Positions 20,414-29,252 of a DNA stretch of 64,000 bases are shown in pieces. The position numbers and the translations under genes were made by a program. Numbering within the stretch: position 1 is the first letter of the stretch; each line of letters begins with the position of its first letter. The stretch comes from Chryseobacterium arachidis (lineage in GTDB: Bacteria > Bacteroidota > Bacteroidia > Flavobacteriales > Weeksellaceae). The stretch is from positions 248,001 through 312,000 of the forward strand of contig NZ_FQUT01000004.1 of the NCBI RefSeq assembly GCF_900129245.1, in the 5' to 3' direction. The notes beneath the pieces were generated by a model. The model was not told the origin of the DNA. It ran no database searches and was given only the letters and a program-made list of their open reading frames with translations.

Positions 20414-23400
20414 TTACAATTCAGAAATATTAAACATCTTCTTGAAAAAAGTTTCTTCTATCAATTTCACTTTGAAGGTATCGCCACCGGTGCGGATGTT
20501 GTCAAAATGATGGTCGCCGTTGATGTAAATCTGGTCAAACTCTGAAGAACGCACGCCGTCATACAATTTGCGGAATACCTTTGCCACTTCATCGTGCGTA
20601 GTAGTTTCCAGATTGCGCCAGATAATAAGTGTTTTGACGCCTTCGCGGGTTTTGCCTTCTATGAGTTTGATGTCTTTGATGCGTTGCACTCGGCTCACAT
20701 ACATCCCGATGAGGTAATTAAAGGTTTCTACCAAATCTATTTTGGTTGGCACCAATTCATTGTTTTCAGTAACTTTTAGTTGGTAATTGAACGGATTGCG
20801 GAACATTTCGATGTTGAACAAATGGTCTTGCGTTTCAACATCGAGCATATAATTTAGCAAATAGTCTTCCTGCGCTGTTTCGCTAAACTGAAACAAACCA
20901 TCCTGACTGCTTTTGCCCAATTGCAGATTGTTCAACGCATCTTCGTAGCTTTCTAAAATTTGGTATTTGAAAATTTGCGAAATACCTACTTTGTCTTGTG
21001 GTTTGCCGTTTTTCCAGTTATCAGAATAGATCACTTTTTGAATACGCGGTTTGGTAACGGTATTGAAATACGTACCCATTTCTACCAAAATATATTTGCG
21101 CTTTCCGCCATCTTCACGGTTGAGTTTGATGGTGGCGTGACCTGTTGTTCCGGAACCGGCGAAGTAGTCCAGGATTATATCAGATTTATTATTTTCTGAA
21201 AGAGTGATTGTATCAATAACGGCAAATAATGATTTGGGATAGCTAAAAGGATTGTAAGAACTGAAATAATTTTTTAATAATCCTGTTCCGTGTTCAGTAG
21301 AAGAATACTTAGATTCTATCCAATTAGTTTGAGCTAAAACTCCTTCAGGTTCATAATATCTATAATACACTATAAAATCCTTGGTACTTTTTGATACTTT
21401 AAGTTTATCCACATTTGCTTTTGCAGTTTCTAAACCCCATCTCCAGCGTCTTAAAATTCCATTTTCATCGATTGGGTAAAGTTCTATTTCACCATCAACA
21501 AATGTTTCTAGAATATTCCATTCCTTGATGGATTCGTCCCATTCCATTTCGGGTAAACGAAGTGATTGATTTACTTCATTAAAATAAAATGGATAATATG
21601 CTTTTGGACTATCTTTTCTTTCCGAATCTGTTCCTCGTTTCCTAAGTAATTCCCACATAAATTTGCCATTCTCATCATTTTCTTTATATCTTTTACTTTG
21701 TTCTAAACTTCTTGAAAGTTTGTTTAGTTTAGAATTACTTGATTTAGAAAAAAAGTGTCCGTATTCGTGTGATATTGCTAAACCTGTTTGTGTAGGTCTT
21801 CCAGAAGGATTATTTCTAATTGCGACAGTTCCGATGTAGTTGTCTATCGAAAACAAACTTTTACACAAAATTACTAGTTCATTGGTTTGAAAATCATCAA
21901 TAGTGACACAAAGAATTCCAGCATCACTCAATAATGATTTCGATGTTGATATTCTGTCATTCATAAGTGATAACCAACTCGAATTCCGATAAGTATTTTT
22001 GTACATTATAGGACTTGCATCTGTATTGTAAGGCGGGTCAATATAAGTAGTTTGTACACTTTGATTATACTTTTCTTCAATCACATTCAAGGCCTGAAAG
22101 TTTTCAGAATTAATCAATAAACCATCGGTTTCTTCATCCAGATTATCAAACTCTGCCAGTAATTTATCTTTAAATTCTTCGGAGAAAAATTTGGTATCAA
22201 GCACTAAGAATTTTTCTTGTGATAGCACTTCCACACCGTTCAGCGTGACATCGTACAATGTTTTCCATTCTGCCAATTGTACTTCATTGGCAAAAATCTC
22301 TTCGTAATATTTCTCAGGAATACGGTCGAGCGTAATGCAGTAATTGGTACTGATCACGAATTTCTTTTTGAGCCAAAGCTTCTTTTGAAAATCTTCTATC
22401 TGCGCCAAAAATGCAATAATCTTACTGGCAACAGTTTTCAGTGCTTTTATTTTAGACAACTGCGCCGTAAAATAAATCGGGTTTTCAGTATTGATATCAT
22501 CAATAAATAAGACTTCATTTTTGATGTAAAAATCCAGTTCCCGTCTCAAAAATCCACCCAAATCTTTGTGGATGAAATAATCAAAACTGTTGCGGGAAAT
22601 AAAGTCGTTCAGATGCTTTTCCAGCACGGTTCTGTTTTTGTTTTTCTCGGTAGGTGCTTTGTCAAAAGCCAAAGTAAACGCACTGGGAATATTTTCCTGT
22701 ATGACTTCAAATGCCTGTTTGCTCAGCTCGTCCTGCTTTACGGTTTTCTTATGGGTTTCGTAGGTAAAGTTGATGTACAGTTCGTCCTCAATTACTTCCA
22801 CCGGCAATTCTTCAAAAATAGCAAAACGGCGTTCTACATCGCCCTGTGTTTTATTGTTATTTTGTTCTGTGCTGGCTTCCTTCAATTGAAAATGTACTTT
22901 CTTACCATCGCTTAGTTTAAAGGCATAATTTTTTAAGTACTCAGATGTTTTGATGTAATATTGGTCGGCATTTGCCCAGTGCAGTTTTACTTCTTCACCC
23001 TCATACGGAATGGCATAAACATCCTTTTTGTACCGGCGAAGCGAAATAAAATCGCCGTCTTTGTAATATCTTTTAAAGAAATTGGCTAAATGCGAAAACA
23101 CTTCCTGCTCCAATGCATTGGTGTCTATTGCATTGGTAATCTGCTGTTGCAACGCCACGTATTTTGGAGAATCTTCGCGCACCACACCCGCATCATCTAG
23201 TCCTTTGCCCATTTTATCGAGCTCTGCCTGCAAAGTGATAGAATCTTTAGACTGTATCTGCGCCAGCGTATCTCTGATTTCTTTCGGCAGTTTTTTATCG
23301 ATGAATTCGTTTACCTGATCCCGTTTTTGGTTCATAATGCGGTAGATTCCAAAATCCAGATCCGCCTTATCCATCTCGAATATTTCTTTTAAAACTTTTT

Positions 23401-23422
23401 GAAGGTTTTCGTAGTTGCTCAT
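20414..23422 (-). CDS. Site-specific DNA adenine methyltransferase (type III Mod-like)
   Basis: A 1002-residue N6-adenine methyltransferase of the beta class: catalytic motif IV (TYIDPPYNT, about residue 460) precedes the AdoMet motif I (DYFAGSGTTGHA, about 753). An N-terminal region of about 440 residues, much longer than in EcoP15I Mod, is mainly helical with stretches that could contact DNA or partner subunits. The segment between motifs IV and I probably contains target recognition. It would mark host DNA and specify targets for the Res-like protein. It lies 7 bp after the helicase C-terminal part. Methylation sequence unknown. Confidence 0.88.
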   Translation of the reverse strand: MSNYENLQKVLKEIFEMDKADLDFGIYRIMNQKRDQVNEFIDKKLPKEIRDTLAQIQSKDSITLQAELDKMGKGLDDAGVVREDSPKYVALQQQITNAIDTNALEQEVFSHLANFFKRYYKDGDFISLRRYKKDVYAIPYEGEEVKLHWANADQYYIKTSEYLKNYAFKLSDGKKVHFQLKEASTEQNNNKTQGDVERRFAIFEELPVEVIEDELYINFTYETHKKTVKQDELSKQAFEVIQENIPSAFTLAFDKAPTEKNKNRTVLEKHLNDFISRNSFDYFIHKDLGGFLRRELDFYIKNEVLFIDDINTENPIYFTAQLSKIKALKTVASKIIAFLAQIEDFQKKLWLKKKFVISTNYCITLDRIPEKYYEEIFANEVQLAEWKTLYDVTLNGVEVLSQEKFLVLDTKFFSEEFKDKLLAEFDNLDEETDGLLINSENFQALNVIEEKYNQSVQTTYIDPPYNTDASPIMYKNTYRNSSWLSLMNDRISTSKSLLSDAGILCVTIDDFQTNELVILCKSLFSIDNYIGTVAIRNNPSGRPTQTGLAISHEYGHFFSKSSNSKLNKLSRSLEQSKRYKENDENGKFMWELLRKRGTDSERKDSPKAYYPFYFNEVNQSLRLPEMEWDESIKEWNILETFVDGEIELYPIDENGILRRWRWGLETAKANVDKLKVSKSTKDFIVYYRYYEPEGVLAQTNWIESKYSSTEHGTGLLKNYFSSYNPFSYPKSLFAVIDTITLSENNKSDIILDYFAGSGTTGHATIKLNREDGGKRKYILVEMGTYFNTVTKPRIQKVIYSDNWKNGKPQDKVGISQIFKYQILESYEDALNNLQLGKSSQDGLFQFSETAQEDYLLNYMLDVETQDHLFNIEMFRNPFNYQLKVTENNELVPTKIDLVETFNYLIGMYVSRVQRIKDIKLIEGKTREGVKTLIIWRNLETTTHDEVAKVFRKLYDGVRSSEFDQIYINGDHHFDNIRTGGDTFKVKLIEETFFKKMFNISEL

Positions 23423-23429
23423 AAAGTAA

Positions 23430-24377
23430 TTATATCAATTCAAAAGAAATGCTAAACACTTCTTCCTCTGTTATAGTTCTGTTTAATTTTTGTTTTGCTT
23501 CCGCAATCATTTGATCACGTTCTTCATTAATTTCGTCTTCACGGTCAAACATTTCGCGTTTCAGTCTGCTCACTTTCTTTTTTGCTTTTGCCAAAGCTTC
23601 CTGAAACTGGAGTGCCTCACTGGTGGAAAGTCCTTCCTGCATTGCATTTCGGTCAATTTCTTTTTCTTCTTTTTTCGCCTCACGAAGCTCGCTTTCCAAA
23701 ACCACAATGCGGTCATCTGCCCAATTGTGAAATTTTTTGAATTCCCGTTGCATTAAAAATGCATCGGTATCTTCCAGATGTTTCAGACGCTTTTCTTTTA
23801 CTTTAAGATGAAGGTCTTCGATGGATGAAGCTTCGCGACCTTTCATTTCTACCACCGTAGAATGTAATCCCAAAATGAATCGGCAAATATCGTCATTTAA
23901 GCGCTCATCAGCATCAGTTTTTCCCGAAAAAAGAAGTACACTGTGGCTTTCAATCTCTGATGAAACTTCCAGATTTGTGATTTTGATGATACCTTTTTTT
24001 GATTTTAGTTTTTGAATATCGCTATAAGTAGCTTTGGATGAGCTTAAATCAAATTCTAAATGGGCGAAAGGCGTTTTTTCTTTTTTACCCTGCTGAATGA
24101 TTTTCTGCGCAATATCACCATTCACCAAAAAACGTTTGGCATCTTCTCTTGCTTTATTAAGCGTGTATTTATCACCGTTTTCTAAAACGAAAGTAAAATC
24201 GTCATAAATAAACTGAGCTCGGTTTCGCATATAAAAGCGGGTCAATTCCCAAAGCCACTTTTCAAATTTCTCAATGAAAACGTTTGTTTCAGACAATGTG
24301 ATTTTTAATTTTTCAATGACGCTGGCTTCAAAATGGTCGAATAGTTTTGATTGTGTTGCCTTTACTTTACTGTCGAT
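23430..24377 (-). pseudogene. C-terminal coiled-coil part of the SNF2 helicase, cut off by an in-frame stop
   Basis: Starting directly after the TAA at 24378-24380, the same frame runs open for 315 codons: IDSKVKATQSKLFDHFEA leads on through WLWELTRFYM and a long charged coiled coil (about EAKKEEKEIDRNAM to NEERDQMIAEAKQKLN). This is the C-terminal accessory region I recognise from long RapA/HepA-like defence helicases (about 950 residues). The first possible internal start is a TTG at 24296; there is no early ATG, which supports a single original gene. A separate 288-residue product is possible if TTG is used. The region ends 7 bp before the Mod start. Confidence 0.72.
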
Positions 24378-26270
24378 TTAGTCTTCGAACTCTTTCTGAA
24401 GTTGATTGAAATAATTTTCTATTTCTTCTTTCGTACGGCATTGTTTATAAACTTCAATAATTCTTTTCTCGAAATCAATTCCGTTCTCAATCGTTCCCAA
24501 CACCTCGTCGGAAGAACCGAAAACGCCATCAAACAATTTGAACTTTCTGTCTAATAGCTCAAAAACCCTTGCTTCAACAGCATTAGATCCGTTTAGGAAA
24601 TTCACAATCACCACATCATGCTCTTGTCCGTAACGATGGCAACGACCAATACGCTGTTCTACACGTTGAGGATTCCAAGGCAAATCATAATTGACAATCA
24701 TACTGCAAAACTGTAAGTTGATACCTTCGGCTCCGGCTTCTGTCGCAATCATTACATCATATTGGTTACTTTTAAATGCGTCTATTAAAGCCTGTCGAAT
24801 ATCAACGGATTTGGAACCTGTAATTTTTCCTGCGTTATTTTCATTTGCTAACCAATCGCGATAAATCTGCTTGGAAGTCTCGTCATTGTTGTTTCCATTA
24901 AACAATAAAATTCTACCGTTGTATTTTTCTTTGGACAAACGGTTAAATAAATAATGCTGCGTACGGGTGGATTCAGTAAAAATCAGTGCTTTTTGAGATG
25001 CGCCCAATTCCTTGAGCTTTTCAAAACCGCGCTCTAGGGCAATAATTAATTTTTCACCCTTTTCGTTATGCTGAATGCTATTCGATAAGTTAAGAAATTC
25101 CTCTAGTTGATTTATCTCTGCCTCAATAGCGATTTTATCATCAAGCGTTATTTCTATAAAATCATTTTCTTCTTCCTCTTCCAATTCGTCTAAATCATCA
25201 TCTAGATGCTCATATTCTTCCAGAAACATTTCATACAAATCATCTTCAACAATTTTTGAGTTCTCCAGAAGATGTTTTAATCTTTTAATTAAAGCTTCCA
25301 ATGTCCGGCTGATGGCAAAAGACGAGGAACCCAACAATTTGAAAATAACCGACTGCATCAAATGCTTTTGTGCCGGCGGAAAAGCATAAGCTTTTTCCTG
25401 TCTTAGATAATCCAAGACCTTTTCATACAACTCTTGTTCTTCTGTTGTTGGCGTAAATTGCTGAGTGATGGGAATCCGTTCTCTGTAGTTGATGAATTCT
25501 TTGACATCTTTGCGCAACGTACGATGGACAATGTTGTTGAGACGTTCCTTCAATCCTTCAATATCCCTTTGTCCAGATTCAAGGATGTAATTTTTTCTAA
25601 AAGATTTAATGTCGCCAAAAATCTCAGGGTCAATAAAAGATACCAACCCAAACAATTCGTCCAGTCTATTCTGCAATGGCGTAGCCGTTAGCAATACTTT
25701 TTTATAGTCACGTATGGCATTTTGAATGGTTTGTGCAGTGACGTTGCCGTATTTGTAGGCGTTTCGAAGGTAATGTGCTTCATCCAAAACCACCAAATCC
25801 CAGGAAGTTAACTGAATTTCTTCGGCTCTTTTTAGGGCAAACTGGTAACTGCAGATTTTAATTGTAGCATCGGCATCGAAAGGATTTTGTACACCCGCCT
25901 TAGTTTTTTTATTGTAACTGAAATTATCTAGAACATCTGATTTTAAATAGAACTTATCTTCCAGTTCATTGACCCATTGTTTTCTTAATGAAGATGGACA
26001 GATGATTAGAATCTTTCTTTTTCCTTCTGCCCATTTTTGGCTCAACAAAATTCCGGCTTCAATCGTTTTTCCCAAACCAACTTCGTCTGCCAATATTGCG
26101 CCTTTAGAATATGGAGATTTGAATGCGAATAATGCAGCTTCAATTTGATGTGGATTAAGTTCCACTTTAGCATCCATTAAAGTTGTGCCAAATTTTTCAG
26201 CAGAATCTGAGGTAGCTTTTTTAGATAATTCGTAGGCATAGTATTTTGCTTGGTAAGGATTTATTATCAC
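24378..26270 (-). CDS. SNF2/RapA-type DNA translocase, first gene of the defence operon (3' end interrupted)
   Basis: SNF2-family ATPase. ILADEVGLGKTIEAGIL is Walker A, VLDEAHYLRN is motif II, LLTATPLQN motif III, and the C-lobe has NLQFCSMIVNYDLPWNP and RIGRCHRYGQ (motifs V and VI). Between the lobes an acidic insertion (DDDLDELEEEEEND) is seen. The likely start is the GTG at 26270, because the family start VIINPYQAKYYAYEL begins there; ORF extension to 26351 adds hydrophobic residues that do not fit. The protein would be about 630 residues and ends at TAA 24378-24380, after which the same frame continues with the rest of the family C-terminus. It probably acts with Mod and Res as translocase. 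Confidence 0.83.
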   Translation of the reverse strand: MIINPYQAKYYAYELSKKATSDSAEKFGTTLMDAKVELNPHQIEAALFAFKSPYSKGAILADEVGLGKTIEAGILLSQKWAEGKRKILIICPSSLRKQWVNELEDKFYLKSDVLDNFSYNKKTKAGVQNPFDADATIKICSYQFALKRAEEIQLTSWDLVVLDEAHYLRNAYKYGNVTAQTIQNAIRDYKKVLLTATPLQNRLDELFGLVSFIDPEIFGDIKSFRKNYILESGQRDIEGLKERLNNIVHRTLRKDVKEFINYRERIPITQQFTPTTEEQELYEKVLDYLRQEKAYAFPPAQKHLMQSVIFKLLGSSSFAISRTLEALIKRLKHLLENSKIVEDDLYEMFLEEYEHLDDDLDELEEEEENDFIEITLDDKIAIEAEINQLEEFLNLSNSIQHNEKGEKLIIALERGFEKLKELGASQKALIFTESTRTQHYLFNRLSKEKYNGRILLFNGNNNDETSKQIYRDWLANENNAGKITGSKSVDIRQALIDAFKSNQYDVMIATEAGAEGINLQFCSMIVNYDLPWNPQRVEQRIGRCHRYGQEHDVVIVNFLNGSNAVEARVFELLDRKFKLFDGVFGSSDEVLGTIENGIDFEKRIIEVYKQCRTKEEIENYFNQLQKEFED

Positions 26271-26396
26271 AGTTAGTGGTTTTAATTTCAAATATAACCA
26301 AAAAATCGTTTTCACATTTATTGGAATCCACAGTTTACAGACTTTTTCCATTTAAAAAATCAAAAAAATCCCCACCCTTTCGGATGGAGACTCAAA

Positions 26397-27038
26397 TTAA
26401 ATCAAAGTCAGATTTCCCAAATACGCACTATTGCAGGCAAGCGTTTCTTTGGCGTTGTTAAGAAAGATCCAGAGCTGAATTTCTTTTCCTGCATGATAGG
26501 CTGGCAATGTAATATCTGCGGTCAGCATACTTCTCTCAGTGATGGATTCGAAAATCTCAAACGTTCCCAATTCCTCGCAATAACATACCGCATTGGCTTT
26601 GTCTGTGGCATCAGCATTGCCTTGTTGGGAATTGTTTTCCCAATTTAACCTGATGATGTTTCCCGCCTGAGGAGTGGCGGCTGCGTTTTGGAAACCTGCC
26701 AAATCTCCTTTGGTGATCAGTACCTTATTGTACATCAGTTCCGGAATATCACCTGTCATCTGTATGGCTTCGTTAATGGTATAAGAAACTGCCATATTGA
26801 CTCTGGATTTTGAACCGCTCCCCGTCCCGAAATATTTCCTCTGAATATTTTTGACAGGCTTTAGAAAATCGATGACCAGTTTAAACTTCGTCTGCTGCAG
26901 AAGCTGTTTTTCACTGGGTGGTCTGCTGTTGGGTTTGGGCGTGCTTCGGATAATATCCTGTCCGCGCCAGTTGGCCCCTACGATGGTTCCTACTTTTCCT
27001 GAAAATCCTCCAAGGATTCCTTTTGTTATTCTTGCCAT
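26397..27038 (-). CDS. DUF6266 family protein
   Basis: About 213 residues starting MARITKGILGGFSGKVG, the conserved opening of DUF6266, a family I know from Flavobacteriia and other Bacteroidota. Motifs such as VGANWRGQDIIRSTPK and the repeated beta strands in the C-terminal half fit. No signal peptide is seen. The function is unknown; genes of this type are often found alone or in small clusters in accessory regions. The ATG at 27038 is preferred over upstream frame extension to 27095, which gives an unlike N-terminus. Confidence 0.8.
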   Translation of the reverse strand: MARITKGILGGFSGKVGTIVGANWRGQDIIRSTPKPNSRPPSEKQLLQQTKFKLVIDFLKPVKNIQRKYFGTGSGSKSRVNMAVSYTINEAIQMTGDIPELMYNKVLITKGDLAGFQNAAATPQAGNIIRLNWENNSQQGNADATDKANAVCYCEELGTFEIFESITERSMLTADITLPAYHAGKEIQLWIFLNNAKETLACNSAYLGNLTLI

Positions 27039-27185
27039 TTTTCTGTATTTTTTAATTAACTGAAACGAAGGTATAACGGGAATTTGCATTTTCAATCACC
27101 TGTGAAAATGATGACTGGTTTTGACCTGTTTTGATGAGATTTGATTGCATTGATGAAGGGTTTCTTCGGGACTTCTTCGAGACAC

Positions 27186-27235
27186 CTTCGGTACTCCTTC
27201 GGAAAAAAGATGTTTTTTCCGAAGGAGTACCGAAG
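27186..27235. repeat. Perfect 23-bp inverted repeat
   Basis: CTTCGGTACTCCTTCGG followed by six A pairs perfectly with six T followed by CCGAAGGAGTACCGAAG, around the loop GATG. It could be a terminator on either strand. The flanks contain further CTTCGGGA/CTTCGAGA words, so this is probably another short interspersed element. Confidence 0.8.
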
Positions 27236-27388
27236 AACGGTCGAAACACATTCGAAGAAATATATCTATTTTACATTTCTTATACCCATTGTACATTTTG
27301 GTTCTTTTTCGTTTTTGGGGTAGTTTTTTAAAAAGCGCATTGAAAGGCTTGTGATTTAGAGACAAATTATGTTCTTCGATTCACTCAG

Positions 27389-28078
27389 TTCTCGATACAT
27401 TTTTTCTTCACTTTGTTACGAAAAAACACTCGAACCGACGGAGTAACTTTCTTCATATAAACCGAACGTCACTTCGAATGCGAAGCGAAGCGGAGTATAT
27501 CGAGAAGTTTTTGTTAAAAAGACAGATTTTGTGTTTCAGTTCGCCGGGGCTCGATACATTTTTTCTTCACTTTGTTACAAAAAAACACTCGAACCGATGG
27601 AGTAACTTTTCTTCATATAAACCGGGCGTCACTTCGAGTGCGGAGCGAAGCGGAGTGTATCGAGAAGTTTTTGTTGAAAAGACAGATTTTGTGTTTCAGT
27701 TCACCGGTTATCGATACATTTTTTCTCCACTTTGTTACTAAAAAACACTCGAACAGACGGAGTAACTTTCTTCATATAAACCGAGCGTCACTTCGAGTGC
27801 GGAGCGAAACGGAGTGTATCGAGAAGTTTTTGTTAAAAAGACAGATTTTGTGTTTCAGTTCACTGGTTCTCGATACATTTTTTCTTCACTTTGTTACGAA
27901 AAAAACTCGAACCGACGGAGTAACTTTCTTTATATAGACGAGCGTCACTTCGAGTGCGGAGCGAAGCGGAGTGTATCGAGAAGTTTTTGTTAAAAAGACA
28001 GATTTTATGTTTCAGTTCACCGGTTCTCGATACATTTTTTCTCCACTTTGTTACGAAAAAACACTCGAACCGACGAAT
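27389..28078. repeat. Tandem array of ~159-bp units (about 4.5 copies)
   Basis: The marker TCGATACA occurs at 27392, 27551, 27711, 27870 and 28027, that is with steps of 159, 160, 159 and 157 bp. Each unit has a nested inverted structure: TTCTCGATACA near one end is the complement of TGTATCGAGAA near the other, and inside them CACTCGAA is the complement of TTCGAGTG. The fifth copy is cut after its first third. Copies differ by scattered substitutions and one-base indels. A solo relative lies at 45084-45140. Confidence 0.88.
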
Positions 28079-28219
28079 TAAATGATCTTCAATAAAATTG
28101 ATCACCTGCGTCTTGAAAATCTTTGATTTTCTTGCGCCCTAAAAACAACAAATTATGAAATACATCTTTGCGCCGTTGCTATTTTCCAAAAAACAATATT
28201 ATTCTTTGGATCAAAAAAA

Positions 28220-28242
28220 ATACCCTCATTTTTTAAGGGTAT
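28220..28242 (-). terminator. Terminator overlapping the HTH gene end
   Basis: ATACCCT and AGGGTAT arms with a T/A-rich loop. Eight T follow on the minus strand. The 5' arm lies inside the last codons of the HTH gene. Confidence 0.7.
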
Positions 28243-28489
28243 TGTTGAAAAATGCTTTGGGATAAAATATTTTCTTTCCGATTTTTATATATGGGATGTG
28301 CTGTGATTTCCTGATGCGGAATAACGTACTGTCGCTGATGTTCAGCAGTCTTTTGACATCTGCACTGTCGTAGTATTGGGTATCGACAGTCTGGTTATAT
28401 TTAAGGATGTCCAGAATTTCTGTAAAAACAGCTACAAAAGTTTCCATAAGCTGATCATAATCAACCGGATGCTGAGTTATCTTTTTCAT
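28226..28489 (-). CDS. Excisionase/AlpA-type helix-turn-helix protein
   Basis: 87 residues. The C-terminal half (YDSADVKRLLNISDSTLFRIRKSQHIPYIKIGKKIFYPKAFF; key features are the ISDSTLFRIRK recognition helix and the wing) is a MerR-like/HTH_17 winged helix as in excisionases and small DNA-binding regulators of mobile elements. No integrase or transposase is near, so it is either a remnant of a mobile element or a stand-alone regulator. Confidence 0.7.
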   Translation of the reverse strand: MKKITQHPVDYDQLMETFVAVFTEILDILKYNQTVDTQYYDSADVKRLLNISDSTLFRIRKSQHIPYIKIGKKIFYPKAFFNNTLKK

Positions 28490-29252
28490 ATTGTGTTTTT
28501 TATGAGGTTAATAAAATAATTTTCTGTTACTTTTTTATTTCAAACGTAAGAGAAGTATACAATATTGTTATATTTTATTGATGAATTATTTCAGGCAACA
28601 AATATTGATTTTCTCCTAATTCACTGATAATCCCTTCTTGTAGAATATTATCCATTACATTCTGCCATATTATAGAATATCAGTCATTGGAAATGGTGAA
28701 ACTCAAAATATTATTTACCTGCCATTATTTTAAAATTATTCTCTTTTATATGAATTGTCCGGTATATTTTGGGGGATGAATTTATTTTTTCTAATTTCGC
28801 TGCAAGATTTTAACGAAAACAAAGCGTAAGCTATCATATTGGTATTAGAAAACTGCGAATCTTCTTGACAACCAAATTTTGATAGACTTACGCCCGTGTA
28901 TCCATATGGCACGGGCTAAGTCTCTCTGGTTGTCGGGTTCTTCGCAGTACCTCTAATACGATTGACTCTAGCTTCGTGCTTTTATATTTTATGATTTTAA
29001 ACCTGACTATAAAAAATTACTTCCTGATATAATACGACATGCTTTGTCGTTTATAAAAATTAGTTTTGCCGGAAAGATGAAAAATAATCTTTAGAAACCC
29101 ATATAAAACAAAACCATGATACAACCTATAATTTTCAGCTATTTTCTTCAGACAATAATAACAATCCTTTAATAATACGGTTTCCCTTATGGTATTAAGG
29201 ATTCCCCTTCTCACTTTTGAAATCAATAATCATATAAAACTCAACTCTAAGT
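28490..29252. other. Intergenic region with long palindrome
   Basis: 763 bp with no credible gene. A weak minus-strand frame at 29017-29226 has unusual composition and no family features. The notable content is the long imperfect palindrome at 28817-28984. The promoter of the T9SS/RHS operon must lie near 29200. Confidence 0.5.
28817..28984. repeat. 168-nt imperfect palindrome (MITE-like or structured RNA)
   Basis: Successive complementary blocks nest symmetrically: AAGCTA/TAGCTT (28828 and 28969), GTATTAG/CTAATAC (28842 and 28953), ACTGCGAA/TTCGCAGT (28852 and 28941), GACAACC/GGTTGTC (28867 and 28928), then GACTTA-C-GCCCGTG/CACGGGCTAAGTC (28885-28922) around an 11-nt loop. No transposase or reverse transcriptase is near. 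It may be a miniature mobile element or a folded RNA. Confidence 0.75.

Larger units (their letters stand above)
27096..28219. other. Repeat-rich non-coding region
   Basis: More than 1.1 kb without a credible gene. It begins with a long hairpin (27186-27235), contains a tandem array of ~159-bp units (27389-28078) and ends shortly before the HTH gene. Reading frames found inside it on both strands follow the repeat period and are not genes. Confidence 0.75.

Noticed and set aside
23430..24296. Independent coiled-coil gene with a TTG start as the only reading
   Set aside because: The frame continues upstream without a break to the helicase stop codon, so a split helicase explains it better; an independent product is kept only as an alternative.
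13881..26270. Assignment of the operon to DISARM, BREX or Dnd
   Set aside because: No DUF1998 (DrmB), PLD (DrmC), PglZ, BrxC/L or DndBCD-like protein is present; only the SNF2 helicase and a methyltransferase are shared in general type with DISARM.
27478..28105. Overlapping reading frames on both strands in the 27.4-28.1 kb region with repeating protein segments
   Set aside because: The protein repeats follow the 159-bp DNA period and differ in frame between copies; no family signal or start context is seen.
28817..28984. The long palindrome as an integron attC site or a retron msr-msd
   Set aside because: No integrase or reverse transcriptase is present, and R-box ends (RYYYAAC/GTTRRRY) could not be placed. 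The structure is kept as a finding without such a label.
29017..29226. 69-residue minus-strand frame before the T9SS gene
   Set aside because: Composition is unlike neighbours, there are no conserved motifs, and it overlaps the promoter region of the RHS operon.
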